DNA from: an uncultured Hyphomicrobiales bacterium
GTDB taxonomy: Bacteria; Pseudomonadota; Alphaproteobacteria; Rhizobiales; Beijerinckiaceae
DNA: 47,341 nucleotides
Direction: 5' to 3'
Assembly: GCA_903930675.1 (NCBI GenBank)
Contig: CAIYZJ010000130.1
Span: 1-47,341, forward strand
This document shows positions 1 through 7,960 of the stretch, one piece after another. Numbering within the stretch: position 1 is the stretch's first letter; the number at the start of each line of letters is the position of its first letter. The position numbers were made by a program, and so were the translations under genes. A model generated the notes under the pieces. The model saw only the letters and a program-made list of their open reading frames with translations. It did no database searches and was not told the origin of the DNA.

Positions 1-853
1 CGGCCAGTTCCACCGCCACCTGCATGTTCAACGGACCATTGCCGGCGACCAGAATTGGCTTCTCGGGAAACGCACCATAGCTTCTCAAAGCAGTCTGGAG
101 ATAACCGGTTGTCATCACGCCGGGCAGCGTCCATCCCTCGATCACCGGCGGGCTTTCATAGGCGCCGGTAGCTATCACCAAATAGCGGGGTCTGATGATG
201 CGCGCTGTCCCGTCATGGGTACTGATAATCTCGATCTGTCCGTCTGCCTGTCTGAAACCAGCCGCGACCAGATGATCATTGCGCAGATCGACACCGGCCT
301 CCTTGACCCGACTGATCAGGCTGGCCCCTTCCTGCATTTGCCGGTCACAGGGCCCGCCATCAATGACAGCCTGTTTGTAATATTGCCCGCCTGCCAATTT
401 GCGCTCGTCCAGAATGACGATGGAGAGAGCGCTTCCGTTTGTTGCCAAAGTCAAAGCCGTGCTCAACCCCGCGGGGCCTGCGCCGACAATCAAAACATCG
501 ACATCTTCATAGTGCCATTCGCTGTGCGGGACTGACGCAAGATCCTTTTTGTCCGACAGATCAATATTCGAATTGGGTTGCCGCTCGACCTCCATCCGGG
601 GATAAACCGTTGTCAGACAGGCGCGCTGGCTGATCCGCCCGTCCACGGTCACGAGGCAGTCATGACAGACGCCCATGCCACACAATCCGCCGCGTGGTTC
701 GCCGGTCTTGCTGTCGCACAGATGGAATTCATTATGGCGCAGCAATACCGCAGCCAGACTTTCACCCTTGCGGGCAATCAAACGCCGTCCCGCAAAGGTG
801 ATAGGAATATCCTGACCGCTTTCGGTCGAAGAGTGTCCGGCCCGGTTCCGCAC
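1..853 (-). CDS. Fused [2Fe-2S]/FAD oxidoreductase, HcnA-HcnB-like (3' end beyond window)
   Basis: Partial gene; about 284 codons lie inside the window and the C-terminus is cut by the left edge. The first ~90 residues form a small [2Fe-2S] domain with the cysteine pattern GLCGMGVCHDC followed by RAC. It is followed without a stop by a Rossmann FAD domain (DVLIVGAGPAGLSTAL, then ATGAYE and VAGNGPL). Separate HcnA- and HcnB-type proteins are thus joined in one chain, as in some amino acid, opine or D-hydroxyproline dehydrogenase alpha subunits. The start is a GTG 4 nt after the stop of the upstream lyase; an in-frame stop lies further upstream and no ATG lies between, so GTG is the only reasonable start, although no good Shine-Dalgarno is visible. 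It is likely co-transcribed with the lyases and transfers electrons from an amino or imino acid. It is a second electron-transfer module in a locus that already has a split one. Confidence 0.85.
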   Translation of the reverse strand, partial: MRNRAGHSSTESGQDIPITFAGRRLIARKGESLAAVLLRHNEFHLCDSKTGEPRGGLCGMGVCHDCLVTVDGRISQRACLTTVYPRMEVERQPNSNIDLSDKKDLASVPHSEWHYEDVDVLIVGAGPAGLSTALTLATNGSALSIVILDERKLAGGQYYKQAVIDGGPCDRQMQEGASLISRVKEAGVDLRNDHLVAAGFRQADGQIEIISTHDGTARIIRPRYLVIATGAYESPPVIEGWTLPGVMTTGYLQTALRSYGAFPEKPILVAGNGPLNMQVAVELA

Positions 854-857
854 GGGG

Positions 858-1751
858 TCAGGCGAGTTTGAATTGCAAGGAGAACCGGTTGACCAGTTCT
901 TTCATATGCTGGTCAACCGGAGCAGGCAAAGGCAGGCGCGGCGGGCGCGGGGAGCCTGCCGGAAAGCCCATATGGTTGAGCAGTGCTTTGGTACCCCCGA
1001 CATATTTTTGTCCGAAGACCGCTTCGATAATCGGCAGCCAATGCAAATAATGGGCATGGGCATCCCTGACCCTGTCCTCGTCGGCCACCATTTCGAACAA
1101 GCGGGCCATGGCCTTGGGGGCTACATTGGAGGCGACAGCAACCCAGCCTTGCGCGCCATCGACAAAGGATTCAAACCCCAAAATCCCGCCGAAGACCGTC
1201 ATTTTGTCGCCGCACAGGCGGATGATGTCCCGCACGCGGGTAATTTCGAGCGTCGACTCCTTGATATAATCACAACCGTCGATCTGGGCGAGGCGGGCAC
1301 AGAATTCCGGACGCAAATCAACATTGGCCGTTGCCGGATTGTTGTAGACCATGATCGGAATCGAAATGGCTTCGGCGACGGTCTTGTAATGGTGATACAA
1401 CTCGTCCTCTGTCGGCGTGCAGTAGAACGGCGGAATGATCATGACACCATCCGCACCAAGCGTTTCGGCCTGACGGCTCAGGCGCACCACATCGCGTGTA
1501 TCTTCGGCACCCGTTCCGATCAGAACCGGCACCCGTTTGGCGGCTGTCTGGATGACGGTTTCGGCCACCAATGCTTTTTCATCCTCGGTCATCGACAGGA
1601 ATTCGCCGGTAGAGCCCAGCGGGATCAAACCGTGGATACCCTGCTGGATTTGCCATTCCGTGAGATCGCGCAGGGCCTGCATATTGACATTCTGATGTTC
1701 GTCGAACGGTGTGATCATCACCGTATAAGTGCCACGAAATCCTTTGCGCAT
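858..1751 (-). CDS. DapA-family lyase/aldolase (dihydrodipicolinate synthase-like)
   Basis: A 297-residue class I aldolase-fold protein of the DapA/N-acetylneuraminate lyase family. The GSTGE phosphate/carboxylate loop is at residues 46-50, the conserved Tyr136 lies in MVYNNP, and the Schiff-base Lys164 lies in YIKES. The length is normal. The start has AAGGAA upstream. The family includes biosynthetic DapA, but the location between dehydrogenase subunits and a second DapA homologue points to catabolism, for example deamination of a pyrroline-4-hydroxy-2-carboxylate-like imine (HypD type) or cleavage of a 2-oxo acid. The substrate cannot be read from the sequence. It is probably in one operon with the genes on either side (29 nt and 4 nt gaps). 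Confidence 0.85.
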   Translation of the reverse strand: MRKGFRGTYTVMITPFDEHQNVNMQALRDLTEWQIQQGIHGLIPLGSTGEFLSMTEDEKALVAETVIQTAAKRVPVLIGTGAEDTRDVVRLSRQAETLGADGVMIIPPFYCTPTEDELYHHYKTVAEAISIPIMVYNNPATANVDLRPEFCARLAQIDGCDYIKESTLEITRVRDIIRLCGDKMTVFGGILGFESFVDGAQGWVAVASNVAPKAMARLFEMVADEDRVRDAHAHYLHWLPIIEAVFGQKYVGGTKALLNHMGFPAGSPRPPRLPLPAPVDQHMKELVNRFSLQFKLA

Positions 1752-1780
1752 AGACCTGTTCCTTCTGACAACCGATTGAT

Positions 1781-2710
1781 TTAACCCAAAGCGTGCTTGA
1801 GAGCACTTTCAAGCGTATGATATTCGGACACTGTGGCCAATGGCTGCGGCGGACGCAATGCATCCGATTGCAGCCGTCCCAAAATTTTGAGGCAGGCTTT
1901 CAGCCGTGCCGTGGCTCGACCGCCGGGGGCATCCCTGTAGACTGCCACGGACAGCGGATAGATTTTTTCATGCACCAGACGGGCGCGGGTCCAGTCCCCG
2001 CCCGCAGACGCGTCCCATAAATCGCATAAAAGTTCGGGGATCACCGCTGCCAGAGACACCTGCGATCCCTCGTTGCCGATCATGTAACTGGTCAGCAAAT
2101 GCTCGTCGCCCGAACCCATGACAATAAATTCGGGCCTGATCTGTTTGAGGTGGCGGCGGTTGGCCTCATAGGCGGCGACTTCCCAACTGCCTTCCTTGAC
2201 CGCGCAGATGCGCGGTTCCCTGACCAGTTCGCCAAGGACTGACAGCGGATAGGACATTTGCCCCGCACCGACCGGCGCCCCGTAAATCATCAAAGGGCAA
2301 TCCGTAGCCTCCAGCACATGCCGGTGATGGATCAGGACCACATCATCGGCATGTCCCAAAGCCCAGCTGTTGGGCGGAAAGACCAGCAAGGCATCCGCGC
2401 CCGCCTGTTGAAGAATGGAAGCCTCCTCGGCTGCGGCAAGGCTGGATTCCTGATTGACCCCTGACACCAGATAGCAGTCGGGCGGCGCCACTTCCCGGGC
2501 TATTTCGACAACACGCTTTTTCTCGGCAACGGTCAGCGTGAAATTTTCTCCCGCATGGCCGTTGATCAGCAGGCCTCTGATCCCTTTGACAGCTGTGACA
2601 CCGACAATATGTTGCGCCAAAGCGGCTTCATCGAGCGAATAGTCGGCATGCATCGGCACGATGGTCGCGGCATGAATTCCGGTCAGGGAATGGGCAGGAG
2701 AACGGAGCAT
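1781..2710 (-). CDS. Second DapA-family lyase, divergent
   Basis: A 309-residue DapA-family protein with Schiff-base Lys172 in AVKEGSW and Tyr143 in LMIYGAP. The usual GxTGE loop is replaced by GHAGEN (residues 51-56), so the carboxylate-binding site differs from that of the neighbouring lyase. The two are clearly diverged paralogues and unlikely to be redundant. AAGGAT precedes the start. It lies 6 nt downstream of the DadA-like dehydrogenase gene, in the same operon. By context it acts on the imine or oxo acid produced by the dehydrogenase, for example as a hydroxypyrroline-carboxylate deaminase or a related dehydratase. The exact reaction is unknown. Confidence 0.8.
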   Translation of the reverse strand: MLRSPAHSLTGIHAATIVPMHADYSLDEAALAQHIVGVTAVKGIRGLLINGHAGENFTLTVAEKKRVVEIAREVAPPDCYLVSGVNQESSLAAAEEASILQQAGADALLVFPPNSWALGHADDVVLIHHRHVLEATDCPLMIYGAPVGAGQMSYPLSVLGELVREPRICAVKEGSWEVAAYEANRRHLKQIRPEFIVMGSGDEHLLTSYMIGNEGSQVSLAAVIPELLCDLWDASAGGDWTRARLVHEKIYPLSVAVYRDAPGGRATARLKACLKILGRLQSDALRPPQPLATVSEYHTLESALKHALG

Positions 2711-2716
2711 CCAATA

Positions 2717-3838
2717 TTATCCTTGCGCAAGAGGCTCGGGTTTCAAGAGGCGGTCGATGGGGAAAAGGGGAAGGTCCGGCTCGCGCCCCAATATCTGGTC
2801 GGCCAGCAATTTGGCGAGATAGGGACCGCTTGTATAACCGGAATGGATGCTGCCGATCACATAGGCATTGTGTATGCCGGGGACGGGACCGACAGCGGGC
2901 AAGGCATCCCGCGTTTCCGCTTCGAACCCGGTCCAGGCGCGTGCCAGACGGGCGTCTTTGAGAGCGGGAACGGCATGACAGGCCAGACGGATATTGCCGA
3001 CCAACCGTTCCGGAAGCAAAGAGCAGGTCCCGCCCTCGCGTGAACCAGACCCCTGCCAGCCGCCACCGATCACCACTGTACCATGGGGATATTGCTTGAG
3101 CGATAAAAGCCCATTGGCAATGCCGACCACAGTCCGCATCGCCGTGGGGATCCGCTCGGTGACAGCCAGTTGGTTCACCAGTGTTTTGATCGGAAGATCA
3201 ATACCGAGCCAGCCCATCATCTCTTCGATCCAGACACCGCCCGCAATGACCACCCGTTTGGCTCTGAGCGGCCCCTGTTTGGTAACAACCTCGAAACCGG
3301 AGGATGTCTGCAGGATATCCGTTGCAGGATTGTTTTCCGTCAGCGTGACACCGGCATCGAGCAAGGCCGTGCGAAACGCCAGTCCGGTCAGATAGGCATT
3401 GGCGTATCCATCGACCCGGCAATGTCCGGCAAGCAATGCCTTGTCACTCAATCCCGGCTCGATCTGCAAAGCCTGCTGTCCGGTGATCAATGTGATGGGC
3501 GCGCCCGCCTCGCGCCGTTTTCCCGCCCTGAAGGCGAGCAATTCGGCTTCCTGTTCGGTGAAGGCAAGGGACAAGCCATCGCACACCACCACCCCGACAT
3601 CGTGCCCCAGCCATTCCCGCGCTGTCGCCCACATGTGATGCGCGCGCAGGGCATAGGGGATCAGGGCCACGCGGGTCATCTGCATGGTCAAAGTGCCTGC
3701 ATTCACGCCCGAGGCCTCACGGCACAAGGGTCCGCGATCAATCACAGCCACATCCATGCCACCGCGCGCCGCAAACAGCGCCGTTGTCGCACCGTTGATT
3801 CCCCCGCCGATCACGATCAGATCATGCATGGTGCTCAT
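2717..3838 (-). CDS. DadA/DAO-family FAD dehydrogenase, catalytic beta subunit
   Basis: A 373-residue D-amino-acid-oxidase-fold flavoprotein. It has the N-terminal dinucleotide-binding motif LIVIGGGINGATTALFAARG, a central substrate domain, and a C-terminal FAD-contacting segment (ALPAVGPVPG, then GSIHSGYTSGP). This is the size and type of the beta subunit in D-hydroxyproline dehydrogenase, opine oxidase and sarcosine oxidase-like complexes, which oxidise a secondary amine and pass electrons to partner FAD and [2Fe-2S] proteins. Its ATG overlaps the stop of the upstream FAD gene (ATGA), so the two are translationally coupled. Hydroxyproline or another imino acid is the best guess for substrate; an opine is an alternative. 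Confidence 0.85.
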   Translation of the reverse strand: MSTMHDLIVIGGGINGATTALFAARGGMDVAVIDRGPLCREASGVNAGTLTMQMTRVALIPYALRAHHMWATAREWLGHDVGVVVCDGLSLAFTEQEAELLAFRAGKRREAGAPITLITGQQALQIEPGLSDKALLAGHCRVDGYANAYLTGLAFRTALLDAGVTLTENNPATDILQTSSGFEVVTKQGPLRAKRVVIAGGVWIEEMMGWLGIDLPIKTLVNQLAVTERIPTAMRTVVGIANGLLSLKQYPHGTVVIGGGWQGSGSREGGTCSLLPERLVGNIRLACHAVPALKDARLARAWTGFEAETRDALPAVGPVPGIHNAYVIGSIHSGYTSGPYLAKLLADQILGREPDLPLFPIDRLLKPEPLAQG

Positions 3839-5271
3839 AGCGGTGCAGGCTTCGGAATGGGAATGTCTGCATAGTCAACCCGGCCCAGCATCGATTGAAG
3901 CGAGATGGGTCTGAGCGGCGGCCTTGCGGTCCAATAGCCGACGGCTTGACGGTCGAGGCGATGTTCCTGTGCCAAAATCTCTGCGGCTACATCGCCGCAC
4001 ATGCGCCCCTGACAAGGCCCCATGCCGCACCGCGTGAAATGTTTGAGCTGGTTGACATCGCGGGCCCCTGCCCGGGCAGCGGCAACCAGATCCTGCCGCG
4101 TCACGTCCTCACAGCGGCAAATCACGGCATCTGCTTCGATCGAGGCGACCTGAGCCGGTCTCAGACGGATCATATGGGCCATCGCGTCTGAAAAAGCCGA
4201 CAGCTTGCGGTGCTCGGCCAGAGCCTGTGCGGATTGGTGAGCGAAAGCCCCGGCATCGATACGTCCGGCATCATGGGCCGCCGCCAGTCCGGCCAGTTTT
4301 CCCGCAATGCACGCAACTGCCCCGCCGCGGATTCCTGCCCCGTCACCGATCGCATAAAGATGTTCGAGGCTTGTACGGCCAAACGGATCGCATTCGGGAA
4401 TCCAGCCGCCCAATTCATGGCGATAGACCTGATCGGCTCCCAACAAGCGGGGCACCTCGCCACCGGGCACCAGACCATTCCCGACCATCATCGCATCACA
4501 GGCGATGCCCACTTCCGGCCCGTCAATGCTTTTCCCGTCAGCGTCTACCGGACCGATGAGACAGGCAGAAATCCGGTCCTGTCCCTCCGCCCGGCGGATC
4601 GCATGACGGAAATAGATCGGGATGCGGGAGGAAACAATCGACAGGACCCAGCCTACGCCCTGTTTGAACAGACCGGGACGACTGGCTAGACTTGGCAAGG
4701 CAGCAAACCAGTCCGAGGGACCTGACAGATCAATGATCGCTTTGGGTGGATGGCCTTTGCGGGCATAACCCGCAGCCACTGCGGCCAACAGGGGACCAAC
4801 ACCCGCCAGAACCCAATCCTTTGGCGGCGCAAGTCCGTGGGCTTTGAGCATGATGGTGGCAGCAGCCAAGCCCATGACACCGGGCAGGGTCCAGCCGGGA
4901 AACGGTATCACCCGCTCATGCGCACCCAGAGCAACGATCAGATGCGGAGCCTGAAAGGTTTCAACTCCGTCGGCACCCAACAGATCAACGCGATACCGGT
5001 CTGTGACCGACCAGATCCGCCGTCCGAACAGGCATGTGACACTGGATAGCGCCAATCTGTCGCGCATCTTGTTCCCGTCGCGGGCTTCCGGCGATTCATA
5101 TCCTTGTGGCGAGGACGCCCAAGGGGCGCGCCAGATTTGCCCCCCGGCCTCGGACTGTTCATCGATCAAACCCACTCTGAGGCCGTTCTGACTGGCCGTG
5201 ATAGCCGACACCATTCCTGCAGGGCCGCCACCCAGCACCAGCACATCAAAATGACAATGGGGCGAGACCAT
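3835..5271 (-). CDS. FAD/BFD-domain oxidoreductase, HcnB/OoxA-like alpha subunit
   Basis: A 478-residue pyridine-nucleotide-disulphide-oxidoreductase-like protein. The first FAD motif is DVLVLGGGPAGMVSAI, followed by VALGAHERVIPFPGWTLPGV and a second nucleotide-binding region (VLAGVGPLLAAVA). The C-terminus carries a BFD-type [2Fe-2S] domain with CRCEDVT and CGMGPCQGRMC. This matches the large subunit of HcnABC/OoxAB-type dehydrogenases. The frame is open 38 codons further upstream, but that stretch overlaps the 2Fe-2S gene and has no family resemblance. The ATG at 5271 overlaps the upstream stop (TGATG) and directly precedes the FAD motif, so I start there. It forms a complex with the small 2Fe-2S subunit before it and the DadA-like subunit after it. 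Confidence 0.87.
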   Translation of the reverse strand: MVSPHCHFDVLVLGGGPAGMVSAITASQNGLRVGLIDEQSEAGGQIWRAPWASSPQGYESPEARDGNKMRDRLALSSVTCLFGRRIWSVTDRYRVDLLGADGVETFQAPHLIVALGAHERVIPFPGWTLPGVMGLAAATIMLKAHGLAPPKDWVLAGVGPLLAAVAAGYARKGHPPKAIIDLSGPSDWFAALPSLASRPGLFKQGVGWVLSIVSSRIPIYFRHAIRRAEGQDRISACLIGPVDADGKSIDGPEVGIACDAMMVGNGLVPGGEVPRLLGADQVYRHELGGWIPECDPFGRTSLEHLYAIGDGAGIRGGAVACIAGKLAGLAAAHDAGRIDAGAFAHQSAQALAEHRKLSAFSDAMAHMIRLRPAQVASIEADAVICRCEDVTRQDLVAAARAGARDVNQLKHFTRCGMGPCQGRMCGDVAAEILAQEHRLDRQAVGYWTARPPLRPISLQSMLGRVDYADIPIPKPAPL

Positions 5272-5558
5272 CAGACCGCACCCCGTAATTGCACAACCAT
5301 ACCGGCCCGAACCGGTGTCATGCAGGCCTGGACAATTTGTCCGTCGACATGAATGGCGCATTCCTGACAGACGCCCATCAGGCAAAACGCCCCGCGCGGA
5401 TTGTGCCGATTGGGGCTGTGGCGCAGCATCACATATCCGGCAGCCAACAGGCTGGTTGCCAATGGCTCACCGGCAGGAGCGACGCAGTCAACACCATCAA
5501 CATTGATGTGGACGAGCGCGTGGTGACTGGCAACAATACGGGTGAAGGCAGAAACCAT
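5271..5558 (-). CDS. Small [2Fe-2S] ferredoxin-like subunit, HcnA-like
   Basis: A 95-residue protein with the compact HcnA/SoxA-type [2Fe-2S] fold. Four cysteines are placed as GAFC, GVC, QEC and QAC, and NPRGAFCLMGVCQEC matches the family signature. It is the first gene of the minus-strand dehydrogenase operon and delivers electrons from the FAD subunits. The frame is open back to 5636; the start at 5558 is preferred because the protein then begins just before the beta-grasp domain and AGG lies about 10 nt upstream. An ATG at 5591 is the alternative. Its stop overlaps the next start by one base. Promoter and operator are expected in the divergent gap to 5716. Confidence 0.8.
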   Translation of the reverse strand: MVSAFTRIVASHHALVHINVDGVDCVAPAGEPLATSLLAAGYVMLRHSPNRHNPRGAFCLMGVCQECAIHVDGQIVQACMTPVRAGMVVQLRGAV

Positions 5559-5636
5559 TGACCGTGACCTGACGAACGATGACGAATGCATAGAAAGATG
5601 AAAGATGATGCATGGTTGGGCTTTACATGTCTGCAA

Positions 5637-5648
5637 TTTGTATACAAA
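5637..5648. promoter_or_regulatory. Palindrome TTTGTATACAAA, probable GntR (FCD) operator
   Basis: A perfect 12-bp palindrome, TTTGTATACAAA, sits in the 157-bp divergent region between the dehydrogenase operon and the ABC importer. TTGTATACAA-type sites are typical for FCD-subfamily GntR repressors, and such a regulator is encoded at 8682-9359 beside the importer. One site could control both divergent transcripts. The site is seen directly; the link to that regulator is inference. Confidence 0.6.
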
Positions 5649-5715
5649 CTTACTCCCGAGCGCAATTGTTCGAGCTCGCTATCTGAGTGTTTTTGTTCGA
5701 AGAGGAACCCAATAG

Positions 5716-6525
5716 ATGTTGAGAAAAATCTCGAAAGGTTTGGTGACACTCGCCCTAATGGCTGTGTCATGGGGATATAGTGACGCAACAGCCCGCCCGC
5801 TTGATGAAATTATCAAATCAGGTGAAATCCGTGTCGGCGTGAACCCCACACTGCCTCCCTTGGGCAAATTCAATGAAAAGAACGAAATCATCGGCTTTGA
5901 TGTCGATGTTGCCACCGAACTGGCCAAAATGCTCGGTGTCAAATTACAGGTTGTTCAGGTCGGTTCGCCCGACCGCATCCCCTTTGTCACCTCCGGAAAA
6001 ATCGACTTTGTCATGGGGGCAATGACCCGCAATCCCGAGCGCGCCAAGGTGATCGATTTTACAGTGCCCGTCCATACCGAAGTGTTCGGCGTGCTGACAA
6101 CAGAGGGCAAGCCTTTCGAGAAGGTGCAAGACCTCAACAGGCCGGATGTCACTCTGGTGCAGGTGCGCGGATCGACACCGGTAAAATATATCGAGGATAA
6201 CCTGAAAAACGCCAAGGTTGTGCTGCTCGACAATTATCCGGATGCGATCCGTGCCATTGCGCAGGGACGCGGCGATGCCATCATCGATGTGATCGATTTC
6301 GTCGGCGAGCACATGAACAAGCACAATGTCAAATGGCGTGTGGTGCCAACCCCCGTCGATGTCTATTATTGCGGTTTGGGTGTGGCCAAAAATTCGACCG
6401 GTCTCAAGGATTGGTTGAATGTCGCGGTCTTCGAATTGCAGCGCCGGGGCAAAATCGATGAATTGTGGGAGAAGGCATTCGGTATCAAAATGCTGTTTCC
6501 GACAGGCATGACCCCTTATTTTTGA
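5716..6525 (+). CDS. Amino acid ABC transporter substrate-binding protein (family 3)
   Basis: A 269-residue periplasmic binding protein. Residues 1-~26 form a signal peptide with a hydrophobic core, GLVTLALMAVSWGYS, and probable cleavage after ATA. The mature protein carries the family-3 pattern: GEIRVGVNPTLPPLG, GFDVDVATELA, DFVMGAMTRNPERAKVIDFT and AIAQGRGDAIIDV. It captures a polar amino acid or similar molecule for the permeases downstream. It is the first gene of the plus-strand importer and diverges from the dehydrogenase operon with a probable shared operator between them, so it likely imports the substrate of that operon. A hairpin with a T-run follows, which may keep binding-protein expression above that of the membrane components. 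Confidence 0.9.
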   Translation: MLRKISKGLVTLALMAVSWGYSDATARPLDEIIKSGEIRVGVNPTLPPLGKFNEKNEIIGFDVDVATELAKMLGVKLQVVQVGSPDRIPFVTSGKIDFVMGAMTRNPERAKVIDFTVPVHTEVFGVLTTEGKPFEKVQDLNRPDVTLVQVRGSTPVKYIEDNLKNAKVVLLDNYPDAIRAIAQGRGDAIIDVIDFVGEHMNKHNVKWRVVPTPVDVYYCGLGVAKNSTGLKDWLNVAVFELQRRGKIDELWEKAFGIKMLFPTGMTPYF

Positions 6526-6545
6526 GATCTTTAGTGAACGCCTGA

Positions 6546-6578
6546 ATGTGGCGGCTATGGAGCCGCCACATCTTTTTT
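6546..6578 (+). terminator. Intercistronic hairpin with T-run after binding-protein gene
   Basis: An 11-bp perfect stem (ATGTGGCGGCT / AGCCGCCACAT) with a 4-base loop is followed by TCTTTTTT. It has rho-independent terminator form but lies between the binding-protein gene and the first permease of the same importer. A partial terminator or mRNA-stabilising hairpin here fits the usual excess of binding protein over membrane components. Confidence 0.8.
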
Positions 6579-6594
6579 CCGGATCGATGCCTCA

Positions 6595-7272
6595 ATGCTG
6601 GATTATACATTTCAATACGGCCAGATCTGGCCCTATCTTCCGCGCCTGATCGATGGTGCCTATCTGGCTTTGGAAATTGCTTTTTTGTCGTTTTGCGGCG
6701 GCCTGCTGATCGGCACAGCCAACGCATCCCTGCTCAGTTTCGGCCCCAAATGGGTTGCCAAACCGATTCAGGCCTTTGTCGTGTTTTTTACAAATACACC
6801 GCAACTCGTGCAGATTTATTTCCTCTATTTTGCACTGCCCGATGCAGGTGTTCTCTTGTCCTCTTATGCGGCTGTCTTGATCGGCATGACGCTCAATGCC
6901 GGTGCCTATCTGACAGAAATCCAGCGCGCCGGTTTTTCGACCCGCCGGCAATCGGAAATGGAAGCGGCGATTGTGCTGGGCTTCTCACGCTGGCAGCAAA
7001 TCCGCTATGTGATCTTGCCGCATATCGCGCGGGTCCTGTTCCCGCCTCTCTCCAATCATTACATCATCATGACGCTGGGCACTTCGATGGCTGCCATTTT
7101 CGGTGTCGAGGAGCTGACCGGCCAGGCCCTCAACATCAATTCCATCACCTTCCGGTCTCTCGAGATTTTCAGTGTTGTGGCCGGTCTCTATATCGCCATC
7201 ACATTGCTGGCCTCTTTGGCACTCGGGCTTCTCGGCTCTGTCCTCTTCAGAACCAAATTGCGGGTGATCTGA
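6595..7272 (+). CDS. Amino acid ABC transporter permease (HisM/GlnP type)
   Basis: A 225-residue inner-membrane permease of the polar amino acid family. The hydrophobic segments are GAYLALEIAFLSFCGGLLIGTA, then regions around residues 60-110, and a C-terminal set. The coupling-helix (EAA) region is present around EMEAAIVLGFSRWQQI, where EAA reads EAAIVLGFS. It pairs with the next permease as a heterodimer and contacts the ATPase encoded third. Its stop is one base from the next start, so the two are co-translated. Confidence 0.9.
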   Translation: MLDYTFQYGQIWPYLPRLIDGAYLALEIAFLSFCGGLLIGTANASLLSFGPKWVAKPIQAFVVFFTNTPQLVQIYFLYFALPDAGVLLSSYAAVLIGMTLNAGAYLTEIQRAGFSTRRQSEMEAAIVLGFSRWQQIRYVILPHIARVLFPPLSNHYIIMTLGTSMAAIFGVEELTGQALNINSITFRSLEIFSVVAGLYIAITLLASLALGLLGSVLFRTKLRVI

Positions 7273-7273
7273 C

Positions 7274-7960
7274 ATGATGGGCCAACTCATTCAGGAACTG
7301 CCACGGTTTTTCACCTATTATAATCTGATCTTTCTCGCACAGGCCGTCGGGACGACAATCGCCCTCTCGGCTATTGGTTGCCTTTTCGGATTATTGTTCG
7401 GTTGCCTCATCAGTGTTGTCCGCTTGACCGAGAAACCGTGGCTTGCGCCATTGCGCTGGATCGCGCTGCTGTTTACCGAATTTTTCAGGCGCGTGCCGTT
7501 TCTTGTTACACTCATGTTGATCTTTTTCGTATTCCAACTCAGCGGCGCCAACCTTCCTTTGTTTGTTGTGGCTTCCCTGAGCGTCACTCTGATTGCTTCG
7601 GCCTTTCTGGCGGAAATTATCCGCGCCGGTCTGTTGTCGATCCATCACAATCAATGGGATGCCGCAACTGCAATGAATTTCAGCCTGTTGCAATCCATTC
7701 GCTATGTCGTATTGCCGCAAGCCTGGAAAATGATCCTGCCTCCATCCTTCGGTTTCTTTGTCATGTTTATCAAAGACACCGCTTTGGCCTCTCAGATCGG
7801 GGTGATCGAACTCACTTATGCCGGCAAGGTTTTAAACAACAAAGGGTTCTCCGCAATCCTGGTGTTCGGTACCATCCTGATCCTTTATTTTGCCGTATCC
7901 TATCCGCTCTCGCGTTTTGGTCATTATCTGGAGAAGCGCCTTGCACCATCTCGTCATTAA
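7274..7960 (+). CDS. Amino acid ABC transporter permease (second subunit)
   Basis: A 228-residue partner permease with about five membrane segments, FLAQAVGTTIALSAIGCLFG being the first. The EAA-type loop is DAATAMNFSLLQSIRYVVLP. TEFFRRVPFLVTLMLIFF, just before the third segment, is typical of the HisMQ/GlnP permease family. Its 3' end overlaps the start of the ATPase gene by about 20 bases, consistent with one importer operon. It is expected to form a heterodimer with the preceding permease. Confidence 0.9.
   Translation: MMGQLIQELPRFFTYYNLIFLAQAVGTTIALSAIGCLFGLLFGCLISVVRLTEKPWLAPLRWIALLFTEFFRRVPFLVTLMLIFFVFQLSGANLPLFVVASLSVTLIASAFLAEIIRAGLLSIHHNQWDAATAMNFSLLQSIRYVVLPQAWKMILPPSFGFFVMFIKDTALASQIGVIELTYAGKVLNNKGFSAILVFGTILILYFAVSYPLSRFGHYLEKRLAPSRH

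Noticed and set aside
873-1784. Long plus-strand open frame of 303 codons
   Set aside because: It lies opposite the DapA-family gene, which has full active-site motifs; the plus-strand product is rich in Arg/His/Gln with no recognisable domain, as expected for an antisense shadow.
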